A stretch of 64,000 nt of DNA from positions 1 through 64,000 of the forward strand of contig NZ_SLWV01000013.1 in assembly GCF_004345705.1 (NCBI RefSeq). The letters run 5' to 3'. Numbering within the stretch: the first letter of the stretch is position 1; the number at the start of each line of letters is the position of its first letter. Of the stretch, positions 53,262-62,117 are shown one piece after another. The DNA comes from Marinisporobacter balticus. GTDB taxonomy: Bacteria > Bacillota > Clostridia > Peptostreptococcales > Thermotaleaceae. The notes under the pieces were generated by a model that was given only the letters and a program-made list of their open reading frames with translations, ran no database searches and had not been told where the DNA came from. A program made the position numbers and the translations under genes.

Positions 53262-53951
53262 CTATTTTGAAGAAGGAATAAACTGACGCATCCATGAACC
53301 AAACCCACCAGGATTTCTGCTTTGAATCAGTACCGTTCCAGGTCCTTTGAATCTACATACCAATCCTTCTCCAGAAGTAAAACTTGAAATCCATCCCTTT
53401 GATGCTTTTTCAATACTATACTGCATATATTCAGGCCAAGCTACTAAGTGGCTATTATCAATAATCATCTCTTCACCAGCAGGAATATTTACTGCATGGA
53501 TTGCACCTAGAGAATTGATAAATACCGTACCCTTTCCACTTATTTTAACAATAAAAAATCCTTCTCCTGAAAATATTCCTTTTGCTAAGTTCTGCATTTG
53601 TGTAGCTACTTCAATATTTTGCGTCGCTGCTAAAAAACCATCCTTTTGCACGTACAAACCGTAAGAGCCATCTAGTTCTATATCTTCAATTCCACCTAAT
53701 GCAGAGGGTGCTAATAACACTTCTCCAGGTCCACGATTTGCCTTTAGCATTTGAAAGAAGAATTTTTCTCCTGCAAGCATTCTTCCAAGCCCTTTCATAA
53801 ATCCGCCTTCAGCGCGTCCTTCCACATCCATTGTACTAGACATAGACACCATAGCCCCTGATTCTGCTTTCACCATCTCGCCTTTTTGTAGTTCTATTTG
53901 AACCATTGGAAAGGCTTCTTTATACAGTATTTTATAATTCAATTTTCTCAC
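53262..53951 (-). CDS. AIM24 / TIGR00266 family protein
   Basis: 229 residues, an all-beta AIM24-type protein. PMVQIELQKGEMVKAESGAMV at the start, GFFIVKISGKGTVFINSLGA, GEEMIIDNSHLVAWPEYM and VLIQSRNPGGFGSWM at the end are typical. The biochemical role is not known in bacteria. Members often lie beside terD genes, as here, so it is probably part of the same stress response. Confidence 0.88.
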   Translation of the reverse strand: MRKLNYKILYKEAFPMVQIELQKGEMVKAESGAMVSMSSTMDVEGRAEGGFMKGLGRMLAGEKFFFQMLKANRGPGEVLLAPSALGGIEDIELDGSYGLYVQKDGFLAATQNIEVATQMQNLAKGIFSGEGFFIVKISGKGTVFINSLGAIHAVNIPAGEEMIIDNSHLVAWPEYMQYSIEKASKGWISSFTSGEGLVCRFKGPGTVLIQSRNPGGFGSWMRQFIPSSK

Positions 53952-54055
53952 TCCTATATTCTATTTATATTATTCGAGATAACTACTACATATTTTATTA
54001 AAATTTAATTATGCCATAAACATTTGGTTTTGATCATATGCTTATTGTATGTTAT

Positions 54056-54088
54056 AAAAAAGGCAGAGCCTAGGCTCTCCCTTTTTTT
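54056..54088. terminator. Terminator after terD copy 3
   Basis: AAAAGGCAGAGCC-TA-GGCTCTCCCTTTTT, with T and A runs at both ends, close to the stop of the third terD gene. This gene therefore forms its own unit. Confidence 0.8.
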
Positions 54089-54094
54089 ATTTTA

Positions 54095-54673
54095 TTACAT
54101 ATTGATTCCGAAATTTCCACAAAGAGCAGAAAGTCCTCCTTGGAACCCACTCCCGATTGCATTAAATTTCCACTCACTGTTATTACGATAAAGTTCACCT
54201 ATCACAACAGCTGTTTCGATACTAAAATCTTCTCCAAGATCATATCGAATCAATTCTTCATTACTTCCTTCATTCACAATTCGAATGAATGCATTTGATA
54301 CTTGTCCAAAATTTTGACTTCTCTCCGTTGCTTGATGAATTGTTACGGTAAAAGCAATTTTTGCTACATTTGCAGGCACTTTACTAAGATCAATCTTTAC
54401 TTGCTCGTCATCTCCATCCCCTTCACCTGTCAAATTATCTCCAAGGTGAATTACGGACTGCGCTGCATCCTTTAAATTGTTATAAAATATAAAGTCTTTC
54501 TCACTTGTAACTTTTCCATTCTCCCCTAGCATAAAAACAGCAGCATCTAAATCAAAATCTGCGCCACCATCATATTTGTTTGTATCCCACCCTAAACCTA
54601 CTAATACCTTTGTAAGACCAGGATTGGTTTTTGTTAAATCTACCTTTTGTCCTTTTTGTAAACTGATTGCCAT
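54095..54673 (-). CDS. TerD-family Ca2+-binding stress protein (copy 3)
   Basis: 192 residues, close to copy 1: GLGWDTNKYDGGADFDLDAAV, GDNLTGEGDGDDEQV and GSGFQGGLSALCGN. The frame opens at 54715, but AGGAGG lies before ATG 54673, giving the family start MAISLQKGQKVDLTK. First gene on the minus strand of the Ter region, with its own terminator. Confidence 0.92.
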   Translation of the reverse strand: MAISLQKGQKVDLTKTNPGLTKVLVGLGWDTNKYDGGADFDLDAAVFMLGENGKVTSEKDFIFYNNLKDAAQSVIHLGDNLTGEGDGDDEQVKIDLSKVPANVAKIAFTVTIHQATERSQNFGQVSNAFIRIVNEGSNEELIRYDLGEDFSIETAVVIGELYRNNSEWKFNAIGSGFQGGLSALCGNFGINM

Positions 54674-54790
54674 AATAAGACCTCCTATTTTCTGTGTTCT
54701 TAATATGTTTCCCATTACTTATATTTCTTCTCTGATCCCTAAAATCCTCCTATTTTTGAAGTATTTTTCAAAGTCTCTAAAAATATACCT

Positions 54791-56557
54791 CTATAGATTA
54801 AATTGTTCTATTAAATGTTTTAATTTATCCATAACAGAAACCATTTTATCTGTTTCTTCTCTCATAAGCTCCATAGAACTATTTTCTTGTTGTGTAAGCG
54901 CAGATGTTTCCTCAATAGATGCAGAATTTTCCTCTGCAATGGCTGCGACCTGTTCTACAGAAGAACTAATTTCTTCATTATGCTTAGAAACTCTTTCTAG
55001 ATTTTCAGATACCTGCTGAATCTTTTCTACCATTTTTGGCATTTGTTCATTGATATTATTAAAACATTCTTCAGTATCTTGGATTTGTTTTGTTCCACTT
55101 TCTACTTGTTTATATCCCTCCTCTAAAGATTGTGTCATGCTATTTGATTCTTTTTGGATATCTTCTACAATGCCTCTTATTTCGGTAGCTGAATTGCCAA
55201 CTTGCTCAGCAAGTTTTCGGATTTCATCTGATACAACAGCAAACCCTCTTCCTGCTTCACCTGCTCTTGCTGCTTCAATGGCTGCATTTAATGCTAAAAG
55301 ATTTGTTTGCTCTGCGATTTGATTGATCACTTCAACCAGTTGTGATATATTTTGGGCTTTATGATTTAACTTCTGTACTTTTTCAACAGACCCTTTTACC
55401 ACATGATTGATATGATTCATCTGATCTACAGATGCTAAAATTTGCTGATTTCCTACATCTGCTACAGCTCGGACTTCTTCTGAACTAGTTTTTAGTTCTT
55501 CGCCTGTTCTTGTTGTTTCTTCTATTAACTTCCCTAATTCGTTAATAGCATGTGCAATCTCTGTAGATGAATTTGCTTGTTCTTCTGCGCCCACAGACAT
55601 TTCCTGCATAGTAGCCGCAATTTGTCCACTTCCATTTCTTACTTCTTTTGCAATATTCATAAAAGCATTACTTTGTCTATCAGCTTCTTGGGATACCCCT
55701 CCCATTTCTGTAATCATTGCCCTTAAGTGATCCACCATTTTGTTAATAGCAGCTGCTAATTGCCCAATTTCATCTTTTCCTTCATAATGAATGCGCTCCA
55801 AAGTAAGATCTCCCTGCGCGGCATTATCAGCGACTACAATAATAGTATTCAAGCATTTTCTAATGTTTCTACTAATAATGATCATAATAACGACACTAAA
55901 AAATGCACAAATTCCTACCGTAATGATCAGCATCCATATTGCCTTTTTCATGTTTTCATCTACACTTTTTATTGCTACTTTTCGTTCTTTTTCTACAATC
56001 TCTTTCATTTTTTCTAGTAAAGATACTGTTCTACTTCGAATAGCAGAGGTTGTTATTTTTTCAGCCACCAAATTTTTTTGATTGTTCGTTTTTACGGATA
56101 AAACGATTTTTTCTGTAAGCAGGCTATGTACTTTTTCATTGTTACTTACAATATGATCATAATAAAATTTGAGATCCCCTGTACGGTCTGTATCAATAAT
56201 CGGTTTTATCTCATCTAATAAAATTTGGAACTCACTTCTAACTGCTTCATAATCATTTAAATAGGAATCTTTCTTAAAAAAGATAAACTCGCCAATACGT
56301 ACATCTTTTTCTCGGAATAAAGAACCCATCTTCGTAATCATGATCACACGATGATCCGTATCCTCTACATTTTTCACATTCTTTTTCATTTCCAATATGG
56401 AGTAGATCGTCACACTAGCTGAAACAATAAAAAATATGAGTACTATAAATAGAACGACCCCATATTTATACCCTATTCTTACGTTGTTCCATCCTAGCGT
56501 CTTCTTTTTTGTATTTTGTTTTATTTTTTTTTGTTTAAGTATTTTCTCTTTTTTCAC
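54791..56557 (-). CDS. Methyl-accepting chemotaxis protein with four-helix-bundle sensor
   Basis: 588 residues. A lysine-rich N-terminus, a membrane helix (about 35-57), an all-helical 4HB_MCP-like ligand domain (60-200), a second helix (205-230), HAMP, and a signalling domain with EQTNLLALNAAIEAARAGEAG at the tip. No ligand can be assigned. No che genes are nearby, so it works with a chemosensory array encoded elsewhere. A leading KKEKILKQKKIKQNTKKK stretch is unusually basic. Confidence 0.9.
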   Translation of the reverse strand: MKKEKILKQKKIKQNTKKKTLGWNNVRIGYKYGVVLFIVLIFFIVSASVTIYSILEMKKNVKNVEDTDHRVIMITKMGSLFREKDVRIGEFIFFKKDSYLNDYEAVRSEFQILLDEIKPIIDTDRTGDLKFYYDHIVSNNEKVHSLLTEKIVLSVKTNNQKNLVAEKITTSAIRSRTVSLLEKMKEIVEKERKVAIKSVDENMKKAIWMLIITVGICAFFSVVIMIIISRNIRKCLNTIIVVADNAAQGDLTLERIHYEGKDEIGQLAAAINKMVDHLRAMITEMGGVSQEADRQSNAFMNIAKEVRNGSGQIAATMQEMSVGAEEQANSSTEIAHAINELGKLIEETTRTGEELKTSSEEVRAVADVGNQQILASVDQMNHINHVVKGSVEKVQKLNHKAQNISQLVEVINQIAEQTNLLALNAAIEAARAGEAGRGFAVVSDEIRKLAEQVGNSATEIRGIVEDIQKESNSMTQSLEEGYKQVESGTKQIQDTEECFNNINEQMPKMVEKIQQVSENLERVSKHNEEISSSVEQVAAIAEENSASIEETSALTQQENSSMELMREETDKMVSVMDKLKHLIEQFNL

Positions 56558-56883
56558 CTTTGTACACCTCTCTTACTCTTCTGCCTAAAAGCATGTCATT
56601 CAAAACACATTTCTATATTTTACTAATTATGCGTTTACATACTATTCTCCACGATTTTGTAAATTCCTTCTTTAAATTTAATATTTAACCTATAATTGGA
56701 TATATAGTCTTATTTTTCTGTTATTTGAAATCATCCGTATTTAATCAATTTTTATTATGTATTTTATGGATTCCAATCTCTTGAATCTTTTGTTGAGAAA
56801 TTTTCCACAAACTGATAAAATGGATATCATGGTAAAAACAATAAAATTTAAAAATTAGAAATAATAAAAAGGAGGAAGATTCA
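56558..56883. other. AT-rich intergenic gap, divergent promoters
   Basis: Separates the minus-strand chemoreceptor from the plus-strand antiporter gene. No coding frame, repeat or RNA structure stands out. A TATAAT at about 56690 and AAGGAGG just before the antiporter ATG are the only clear signals. Confidence 0.5.
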
Positions 56884-57954
56884 ATGTTTGATTGGATTAG
56901 CAATATATGGATTGCCATTGTGATGCTATTTGCTATGGCGTGGGTGATTAATGTAGCATCCGATAAATTAGGAGACGTTTTACATGTATTAGGATTAAAA
57001 TTAAATATACCAAATTCTGTAAGGGGTGCAACCTTTGATGCCATCGCATCATCTTTTCCAGAATTTTCAACAGCTATGGTTGCTGTAGTGGTTTACAAAG
57101 AGTTTGCAGATGTAGGCGTTCCTACTATCGCTGGTTCAGGAATATTCAACATCTTACTGATTCCAATGCTTGCAATATTTGCTTATCATGGAACAGATAA
57201 ATTAAAGGCAGATCCATCTGGGGTTTATCGGGATATGGTGTTTTATACCATTAGTATTTTAACTTTAATCATTACCGCTTATTTCGGAAAGTTTACACCT
57301 GTTTCAGGGGTTATTTTAATCTGTATTTATGTAGGATATATCGTAACATTATATCTTCAAACAAAGAAATATCAACAATCACGTACCCTTGGAGAGCAAA
57401 TTGCAGATACAGCAGATCTAAAGCATGAGCTTGATGAAGAAGGTGAAGATGAAGATTTTGTTGATATGCCTTATTCAAAAATCTTTGGGGTTATTATAAT
57501 AACCATGGGACTTTTATGGATTAGTTGCGATGCCATCGTAAAATCAGCTATCGTTATTTCAGATACTTTTGGTATATCAAAACTTATTGTTTCTGTCGTT
57601 ATATTAGCTGCTTGTACTTCTATCCCAGATACACTATTATCTATAAAATCTGCAAAACTGGGCGATGCAGATGGTGCAGTATCCAATGCTGTAGGATCAA
57701 ATATATTTGATATTTGTATTTGTCTTGGGTTTCCAATGTTGATTGCAGGAAAAGAAATTCCAGTAAATTTTGGTGAAAATATTATCATCTTTGCCTTTTT
57801 ATTGTTGTCTATGCTCACAACAGCAACACTTCTCCTTAAAAAAGATGGTATAGGAAAAAAAGATGCCCCGATCATGGCCATTGTTTACGGATTATTTATT
57901 CTTTATGTAATCGGTGTAGCCGTTGGTTTTATTCCACTTAATTTATTAGCATAA
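56884..57954 (+). CDS. CaCA-family Na+/Ca2+ (cation) antiporter
   Basis: 356 residues, about ten helices in two inverted repeats. The alpha-motifs are GATFDAIASSFPEFSTAMVA and the second CTSIPDTLLSIKSA followed by NAVGSNIFDICICLG, which bind the cations. An acidic cytosolic loop (DLKHELDEEGEDEDF, about residues 178-195) lies between them. It exports calcium in exchange for sodium or protons. AAGGAGG is upstream. Its position next to the Ca-binding TerD genes may be coincidence. Confidence 0.9.
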   Translation: MFDWISNIWIAIVMLFAMAWVINVASDKLGDVLHVLGLKLNIPNSVRGATFDAIASSFPEFSTAMVAVVVYKEFADVGVPTIAGSGIFNILLIPMLAIFAYHGTDKLKADPSGVYRDMVFYTISILTLIITAYFGKFTPVSGVILICIYVGYIVTLYLQTKKYQQSRTLGEQIADTADLKHELDEEGEDEDFVDMPYSKIFGVIIITMGLLWISCDAIVKSAIVISDTFGISKLIVSVVILAACTSIPDTLLSIKSAKLGDADGAVSNAVGSNIFDICICLGFPMLIAGKEIPVNFGENIIIFAFLLLSMLTTATLLLKKDGIGKKDAPIMAIVYGLFILYVIGVAVGFIPLNLLA

Positions 57955-57956
57955 TC

Positions 57957-57990
57957 AAAAATGAGATGAAGATTTTCTTCATCTCATTTT
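57957..57990. terminator. Bidirectional terminator between antiporter and queT
   Basis: AAAATGAGATGAAGA/TCTTCATCTCATTTT hairpin with flanking T and A runs, between converging genes. Confidence 0.85.
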
Positions 57991-58010
57991 TTAAATTGTA
58001 CTAATGTACT

Positions 58011-58481
58011 TTACGATCTAGGAAATATTTTATCTCTATACTTTTCTAATGTTAAAATCAAAGGATACCCTATTCCATAACAGGCAATCAATTGTCCTAA
58101 TGTTACCCAGCCCATCGTAATAATAAGAGGGGCACCATAAAGATAATTTAGAATAAATCCTACAACAATCCCATTCACTACAACAGGTGGAAGTGGTGCT
58201 AACCATTTCTTCGGCATCTTATATGTTAGATAAGCTGCCAACAAGGTAGCCATACTCCCAAAAACAATGTCAACCAGCCCATTCCCACCAACAATATTTG
58301 CTATAATGCATCCTACAAATAACCCCGGAATAGCCGCTGGCATAAACATAGGTAACACGGTTAAACTTTCAGATACTCTTACCTGAATTGGCCCATAGCT
58401 ATAGGGCGCAAACAAAATCGTAAGCACCACATAAACGGCGCCAATCATTCCTGCCTGCACTAAAAAATTTGTTTTTTTCAT
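58011..58481 (-). CDS. queT: QueT-family queuosine-precursor transporter
   Basis: 156 residues with five to six helices, an ECF-type S component for queuosine precursors. APYSYGPIQVRVSESLTVLP and FVGCIIANIVGGNGLVDIVFG are family motifs. A preQ1-I riboswitch directly upstream supports the substrate: preQ1 uptake is switched off when preQ1 is abundant. ATG 58481 follows the GGAGGG within the riboswitch tail. No ecf module nearby. Confidence 0.9.
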   Translation of the reverse strand: MKKTNFLVQAGMIGAVYVVLTILFAPYSYGPIQVRVSESLTVLPMFMPAAIPGLFVGCIIANIVGGNGLVDIVFGSMATLLAAYLTYKMPKKWLAPLPPVVVNGIVVGFILNYLYGAPLIITMGWVTLGQLIACYGIGYPLILTLEKYRDKIFPRS

Positions 58482-58488
58482 TTTTCAA

Positions 58489-58531
58489 CCCTCCGTAGTT
58501 TTGTTTAGTGTCAGGATATTGCGAACTGACA
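58489..58531 (-). promoter_or_regulatory. preQ1-I riboswitch of queT
   Basis: On the minus strand GTCAG-TTCGCAATATC-CTGAC forms P1 and its loop, followed by the A-rich pseudoknot tail ACTAAACAAAACTACGGAGG. This matches the translational preQ1-I type seen in Thermoanaerobacter tengcongensis. The tail runs into the GGAGGG ribosome binding site, so ligand binding hides it. Confidence 0.85.
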
Positions 58532-58750
58532 ACTCATTTCCATGCATTTTCAATCACACTCAAATAGCTTGAAAATACACAAATTACAAAATGTATATTA
58601 TCATGTTTTATCATGTATTGTCAATTTAGATTAGCAAAAGATTAGCAGAAAGATGCCTAATCGATCTCAAAAAATAATATTTTTGGATATTAGAATATTC
58701 AAGTAAATAAGTGAAATACTAATTAAAAACCGACCTTGGAGGAAAAACGA

Positions 58751-59842
58751 GTGAATAAAGAAGCTATTTCTGATAAACAAGGGATATCTCTTATAGTTTT
58801 ATTTATAATAGGTTCCTCTTCAATCGCTGTATCTGGACTAGATGCTAAAAAAGATGTATGGCTAGCTATTATTATGGCCATGTTGCTGGCAATGTTTATA
58901 CTATTGATATACGCTAGACTTCAATTTATTTATCCTAACAAAGATTTATTTGAGATTATTGAAATCTGTTTTGGAAAATTTATTGGAAAAGGAATGATAA
59001 TATTATATACTTGTTTTTTTCTTGATTTAACAGCTAATGTTTTAAGAAATTATGGAGAATTTATAAACATAGTTTCTTTTCATAATACACCTCTAGTTAT
59101 ACCAATGCTATGTATCATTATCCTATGTGCTTATGCAATAAAACAAGGAATTGAGATTTTAGGTAGATGGGGAAGTTTTTTCATTATAATACCTATTGTT
59201 AGCTTATTAATTGTCGTATCGTTATTAATTTCAAAGATGCACATCAATAATATTCTACCTGTATTGAATAATGGAATAAAACCAGTTTTCAGAGGAGCTT
59301 TTGGCGTATTCTGTTTTCCTTTCACTCAAATATTACCATTTACTGTAGCTTTCTCCACATTTAAAACAAAAAGATCTCCTTATATAGTTTACATGCTAGG
59401 GTTATTTATAGGAGGAATAGTAATCTTTGTAACTTCTTTAACGGATATTTTAGTAATAGGCATAAATGATGCATCAAGTCTGTACTTTGCAACATATACT
59501 GCTGTTTCAAGAATAGATATTGGGAACATTTTGCAAAGAGTAGAAGCACTATCGGCGATTATATTCATCTTAGGCGGCTTTGTTAAAATAAGCATATATT
59601 TGTTATCCACTTGCAAAGGAATTTCTAAAATATTTGAATGTACTGATTATCGATTGATAGTAATTCCTATTTCTCTATTGGTAATTAATTTATCTTACTT
59701 ATCATTTGATAGTTCAATGCAATATTATGAATTTGATGCTGACATATTTTCCTATTATATTTTTCCATTTCAAGTAATTTTACCTATTATTATACTTATT
59801 GTTGCTGAAATAAAGAAGAAATATAATTGCATTAAAGTTTGA
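58751..59842 (+). CDS. GerAB/ArcD/ProY-family spore germination permease
   Basis: 363 residues with about ten helices, GerAB type (PF03845): DKQGISLIVLFIIGSSSIAVS at the start and LFEIIEICFGKFIGKG. GerAB subunits bind germinants in the inner spore membrane together with GerAA and GerAC. Neither partner is present here. The start is GTG 58751, 8 bases after GGAGG; the TTG at 58736 overlaps that site. It is between queT and tyrS on the plus strand. Confidence 0.85.
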   Translation: MNKEAISDKQGISLIVLFIIGSSSIAVSGLDAKKDVWLAIIMAMLLAMFILLIYARLQFIYPNKDLFEIIEICFGKFIGKGMIILYTCFFLDLTANVLRNYGEFINIVSFHNTPLVIPMLCIIILCAYAIKQGIEILGRWGSFFIIIPIVSLLIVVSLLISKMHINNILPVLNNGIKPVFRGAFGVFCFPFTQILPFTVAFSTFKTKRSPYIVYMLGLFIGGIVIFVTSLTDILVIGINDASSLYFATYTAVSRIDIGNILQRVEALSAIIFILGGFVKISIYLLSTCKGISKIFECTDYRLIVIPISLLVINLSYLSFDSSMQYYEFDADIFSYYIFPFQVILPIIILIVAEIKKKYNCIKV

Positions 59843-59899
59843 AAGACCCTTATCCATATAATAGATTTTAAGTTTTTTAAATAATATTTTTTCACACCC

Positions 59900-60190
59900 T
59901 TGTCATTTCTATCATACTTATGTTAATATAGGGTGAAATAGTTATATATTAAAGCGATGAAAGAGATGAGTAATCTCCATGGTTACAAAAAAGAGAGTAG
60001 ACTGGGTGGTGCAAAGTCTATAGTACATGGAAAGATGAATTACACTCTGGAGTTTCAAAGGTAAAAACTTTGACGGTTCCCACACGTTATTGTGGATTGA
60101 GGCATAATGGATTGAATCATCCCTTATGCAAATTAAGGTGGTACCACGGGCTTTCTCGTCCTTATATTGATGAGAGGGTCTTTTATTTTT
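59900..60190 (+). promoter_or_regulatory. Tyrosine T-box riboswitch and promoter of tyrS
   Basis: TTGTCA (59900) and TAATAT (59924) form the promoter. Leader stem I contains the AGAGAG-like start and GTCTATAGTACATGG, in which TAC is the tyrosine specifier codon. Antiterminator T-box AAGGTGGTACCACGGGC lies at about 60136. A terminator with CTCGTCC/GAGAGGG arms and TCTTTTATTTTTT follows. Uncharged tRNA-Tyr permits readthrough into tyrS. Confidence 0.92.
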
Positions 60191-60215
60191 TGATAAAAAT
60201 AGGGAGGTTTTTAAC

Positions 60216-61442
60216 ATGACAAATGTTTTTGATGTGCTAAAGGAGCGTGGATTTATCCAACAAACAACACACGAAGATGAAATCAGGGAACTTCTTGGAA
60301 AAGAATCTGTATCCTTTTATATTGGCTTTGACCCAACTGCTGACAGCTTACATGTAGGTCATTTTCTTCAAGTCATCACCATGATGCACATGCAGCGTGC
60401 AGGTCATCGTCCAATTGTATTAGTTGGAGGTGGTACAGGAATGGTAGGAGACCCAACTGGAAAAACAGATATGAGAAAGATGATGACCCCTGAAACGATA
60501 GCATCTAATTGCAAATGTTTCAAAAAACAACTTTCTAGATTTCTAGACTTTTCTGATGGTAAAGCGATTATGGCCAATAACGCGGATTGGTTGATGAATT
60601 TAGAGTATATTCCTTTCTTAAGAGAAATCGGAAGACATTTCTCTGTAAATCGAATGCTTACAGCCGAATGCTTCAAAAGTCGTATGGAACAAGGTTTATC
60701 TTTTCTTGAATTTAACTATATGATTATGCAATCCTATGATTTCTTAGAACTTCATAGAAAATATAATTGTAAGCTACAGCTTGGCGGGGATGATCAATGG
60801 TCTAATATTATTAATGGTGCTGATCTAATCAGAAGAGTCGATGGTGAATCAGCTTATGGTATGACCTTTACACTCCTCACAACAAGTGAAGGGAAAAAGA
60901 TGGGAAAAACAGAGTCTGGTGCCCTTTGGCTTGATCCTGAAAAAACATCTCCTTATGAATTCTACCAATACTGGAGAAACGTCGCTGATGCTGACGTTGA
61001 AAGATGTCTATCTCTGCTTACGTTCCTTCCAATGGATGAAGTAAGAAGATTCGGTGCACTAAAAGATGCAGAAATTAATCAAGCAAAAGAAATCCTTGCT
61101 TACGAAGTAACCAAATTGGTACATGGACAAGAAGAAGCACAGAAATCTCAAGAAGCCGCAAAAGCACTTTTTGGAAAAGGTCCTGCAAGTGAAAATGTAC
61201 CGTCTACTGAAATTTCAAGAACTGAGTTTATAGAAGGCATGGACATCATGGATTTACTTACAAAAACAAATTTAATCCCATCTCGTAGTGAAGGTAGACG
61301 TTTGATTCAACAAGGTGGATTATCTATAGATGGTGAAAAAATTACAGATTTGAAACACAAGATTCAAGAAGCAGATTTTAAAGAAGGTACATTGATGATT
61401 AAAAAAGGCAAAAAAATATATCATCAAGTAAAATTAGTATAA
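60216..61442 (+). CDS. tyrS: Tyrosyl-tRNA synthetase
   Basis: 408 residues, a class I enzyme that charges tRNA-Tyr. HIGH-like HVGHF (46-50), YNYMIMQSYDFLELHRKY, GGDDQWSNIINGADLIRR and KMSKS-like GKKMGKTESG are present, with a C-terminal S4 RNA-binding domain (about 340-408). It belongs to the TyrZ-like branch of Firmicutes. Controlled by the T-box upstream; AGGGAGG precedes ATG 60216. Confidence 0.95.
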   Translation: MTNVFDVLKERGFIQQTTHEDEIRELLGKESVSFYIGFDPTADSLHVGHFLQVITMMHMQRAGHRPIVLVGGGTGMVGDPTGKTDMRKMMTPETIASNCKCFKKQLSRFLDFSDGKAIMANNADWLMNLEYIPFLREIGRHFSVNRMLTAECFKSRMEQGLSFLEFNYMIMQSYDFLELHRKYNCKLQLGGDDQWSNIINGADLIRRVDGESAYGMTFTLLTTSEGKKMGKTESGALWLDPEKTSPYEFYQYWRNVADADVERCLSLLTFLPMDEVRRFGALKDAEINQAKEILAYEVTKLVHGQEEAQKSQEAAKALFGKGPASENVPSTEISRTEFIEGMDIMDLLTKTNLIPSRSEGRRLIQQGGLSIDGEKITDLKHKIQEADFKEGTLMIKKGKKIYHQVKLV

Positions 61443-61471
61443 TTCATTTTAAAATTTATTTTTTCCATAGC

Positions 61472-61512
61472 AAAAAGAAACAAGTATGACTACCTCTACT
61501 CGTTTCTTTTTG
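61472..61512. terminator. Terminator between tyrS and msrC
   Basis: AAAAAGAAACAAGTA and TACTCGTTTCTTTTT form a stem with one mismatch. A and T runs at both ends serve both converging genes. Confidence 0.85.
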
Positions 61513-61533
61513 TGTGGATAACCTTTCTTTTTT

Positions 61534-62034
61534 TTAAATAACTGTGGACCAATCCATGTATTTATTCAATGTATCCACAAATCTTTGAAGCCCTTTTGCA
61601 TCCATTTCATCAAATCGTCCCTTTATAGGGCTATCAATATCTAGTACACCTATAAGTTTTCCTTCATACACAATAGGAAGCACGATCTCTGACTCCGAAG
61701 CACTGTCACATGCAACATGTCCTGGAAATTCGTGAACATCCTTTACAACTTGAATTTTTAATTCCTTTGCAGCAGTTCCACACACGCCTTTTCCGATCTG
61801 AAGATGCGTACATGCAGGTTTTCCTTGAAATGGCCCTAATATTAATTCTCTATTTTTATATAGATAAAATCCTGCCCAATTTATCTCATCTAGGAGTAAA
61901 TTTAAAAGAGCTGAAGCATTTGACAGATTTGCCAATCCATCTGATTCTTCACAAATTAATCCAATCAGCTTCATATTCATGTAGTTATAAAATTTTCCTT
62001 TATCATCTGTTTTTACTTTTTTTATTTCATTCAT
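61534..62034 (-). CDS. msrC: Free methionine-(R)-sulfoxide reductase (GAF domain)
   Basis: 166 residues, a single GAF domain that reduces free Met-R-sulfoxide. The three conserved Cys are in PACTHLQIG (75), GVCGTAA (85) and HVACDSASESE (109), spaced exactly as in E. coli MsrC/YebR. INWAGFYLYKNRELILGPFQG is another signature. GGAGGC precedes ATG 62034. It protects against oxidative damage and is a single-gene unit. Confidence 0.9.
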   Translation of the reverse strand: MNEIKKVKTDDKGKFYNYMNMKLIGLICEESDGLANLSNASALLNLLLDEINWAGFYLYKNRELILGPFQGKPACTHLQIGKGVCGTAAKELKIQVVKDVHEFPGHVACDSASESEIVLPIVYEGKLIGVLDIDSPIKGRFDEMDAKGLQRFVDTLNKYMDWSTVI

Positions 62035-62117
62035 ATATACGCCTCCTGTGACTATACTCGTTTAAAATTCTTATTCCATCTGTATAAAATCATTTTTAGT
62101 GGCTCTTATCGTGTAAT

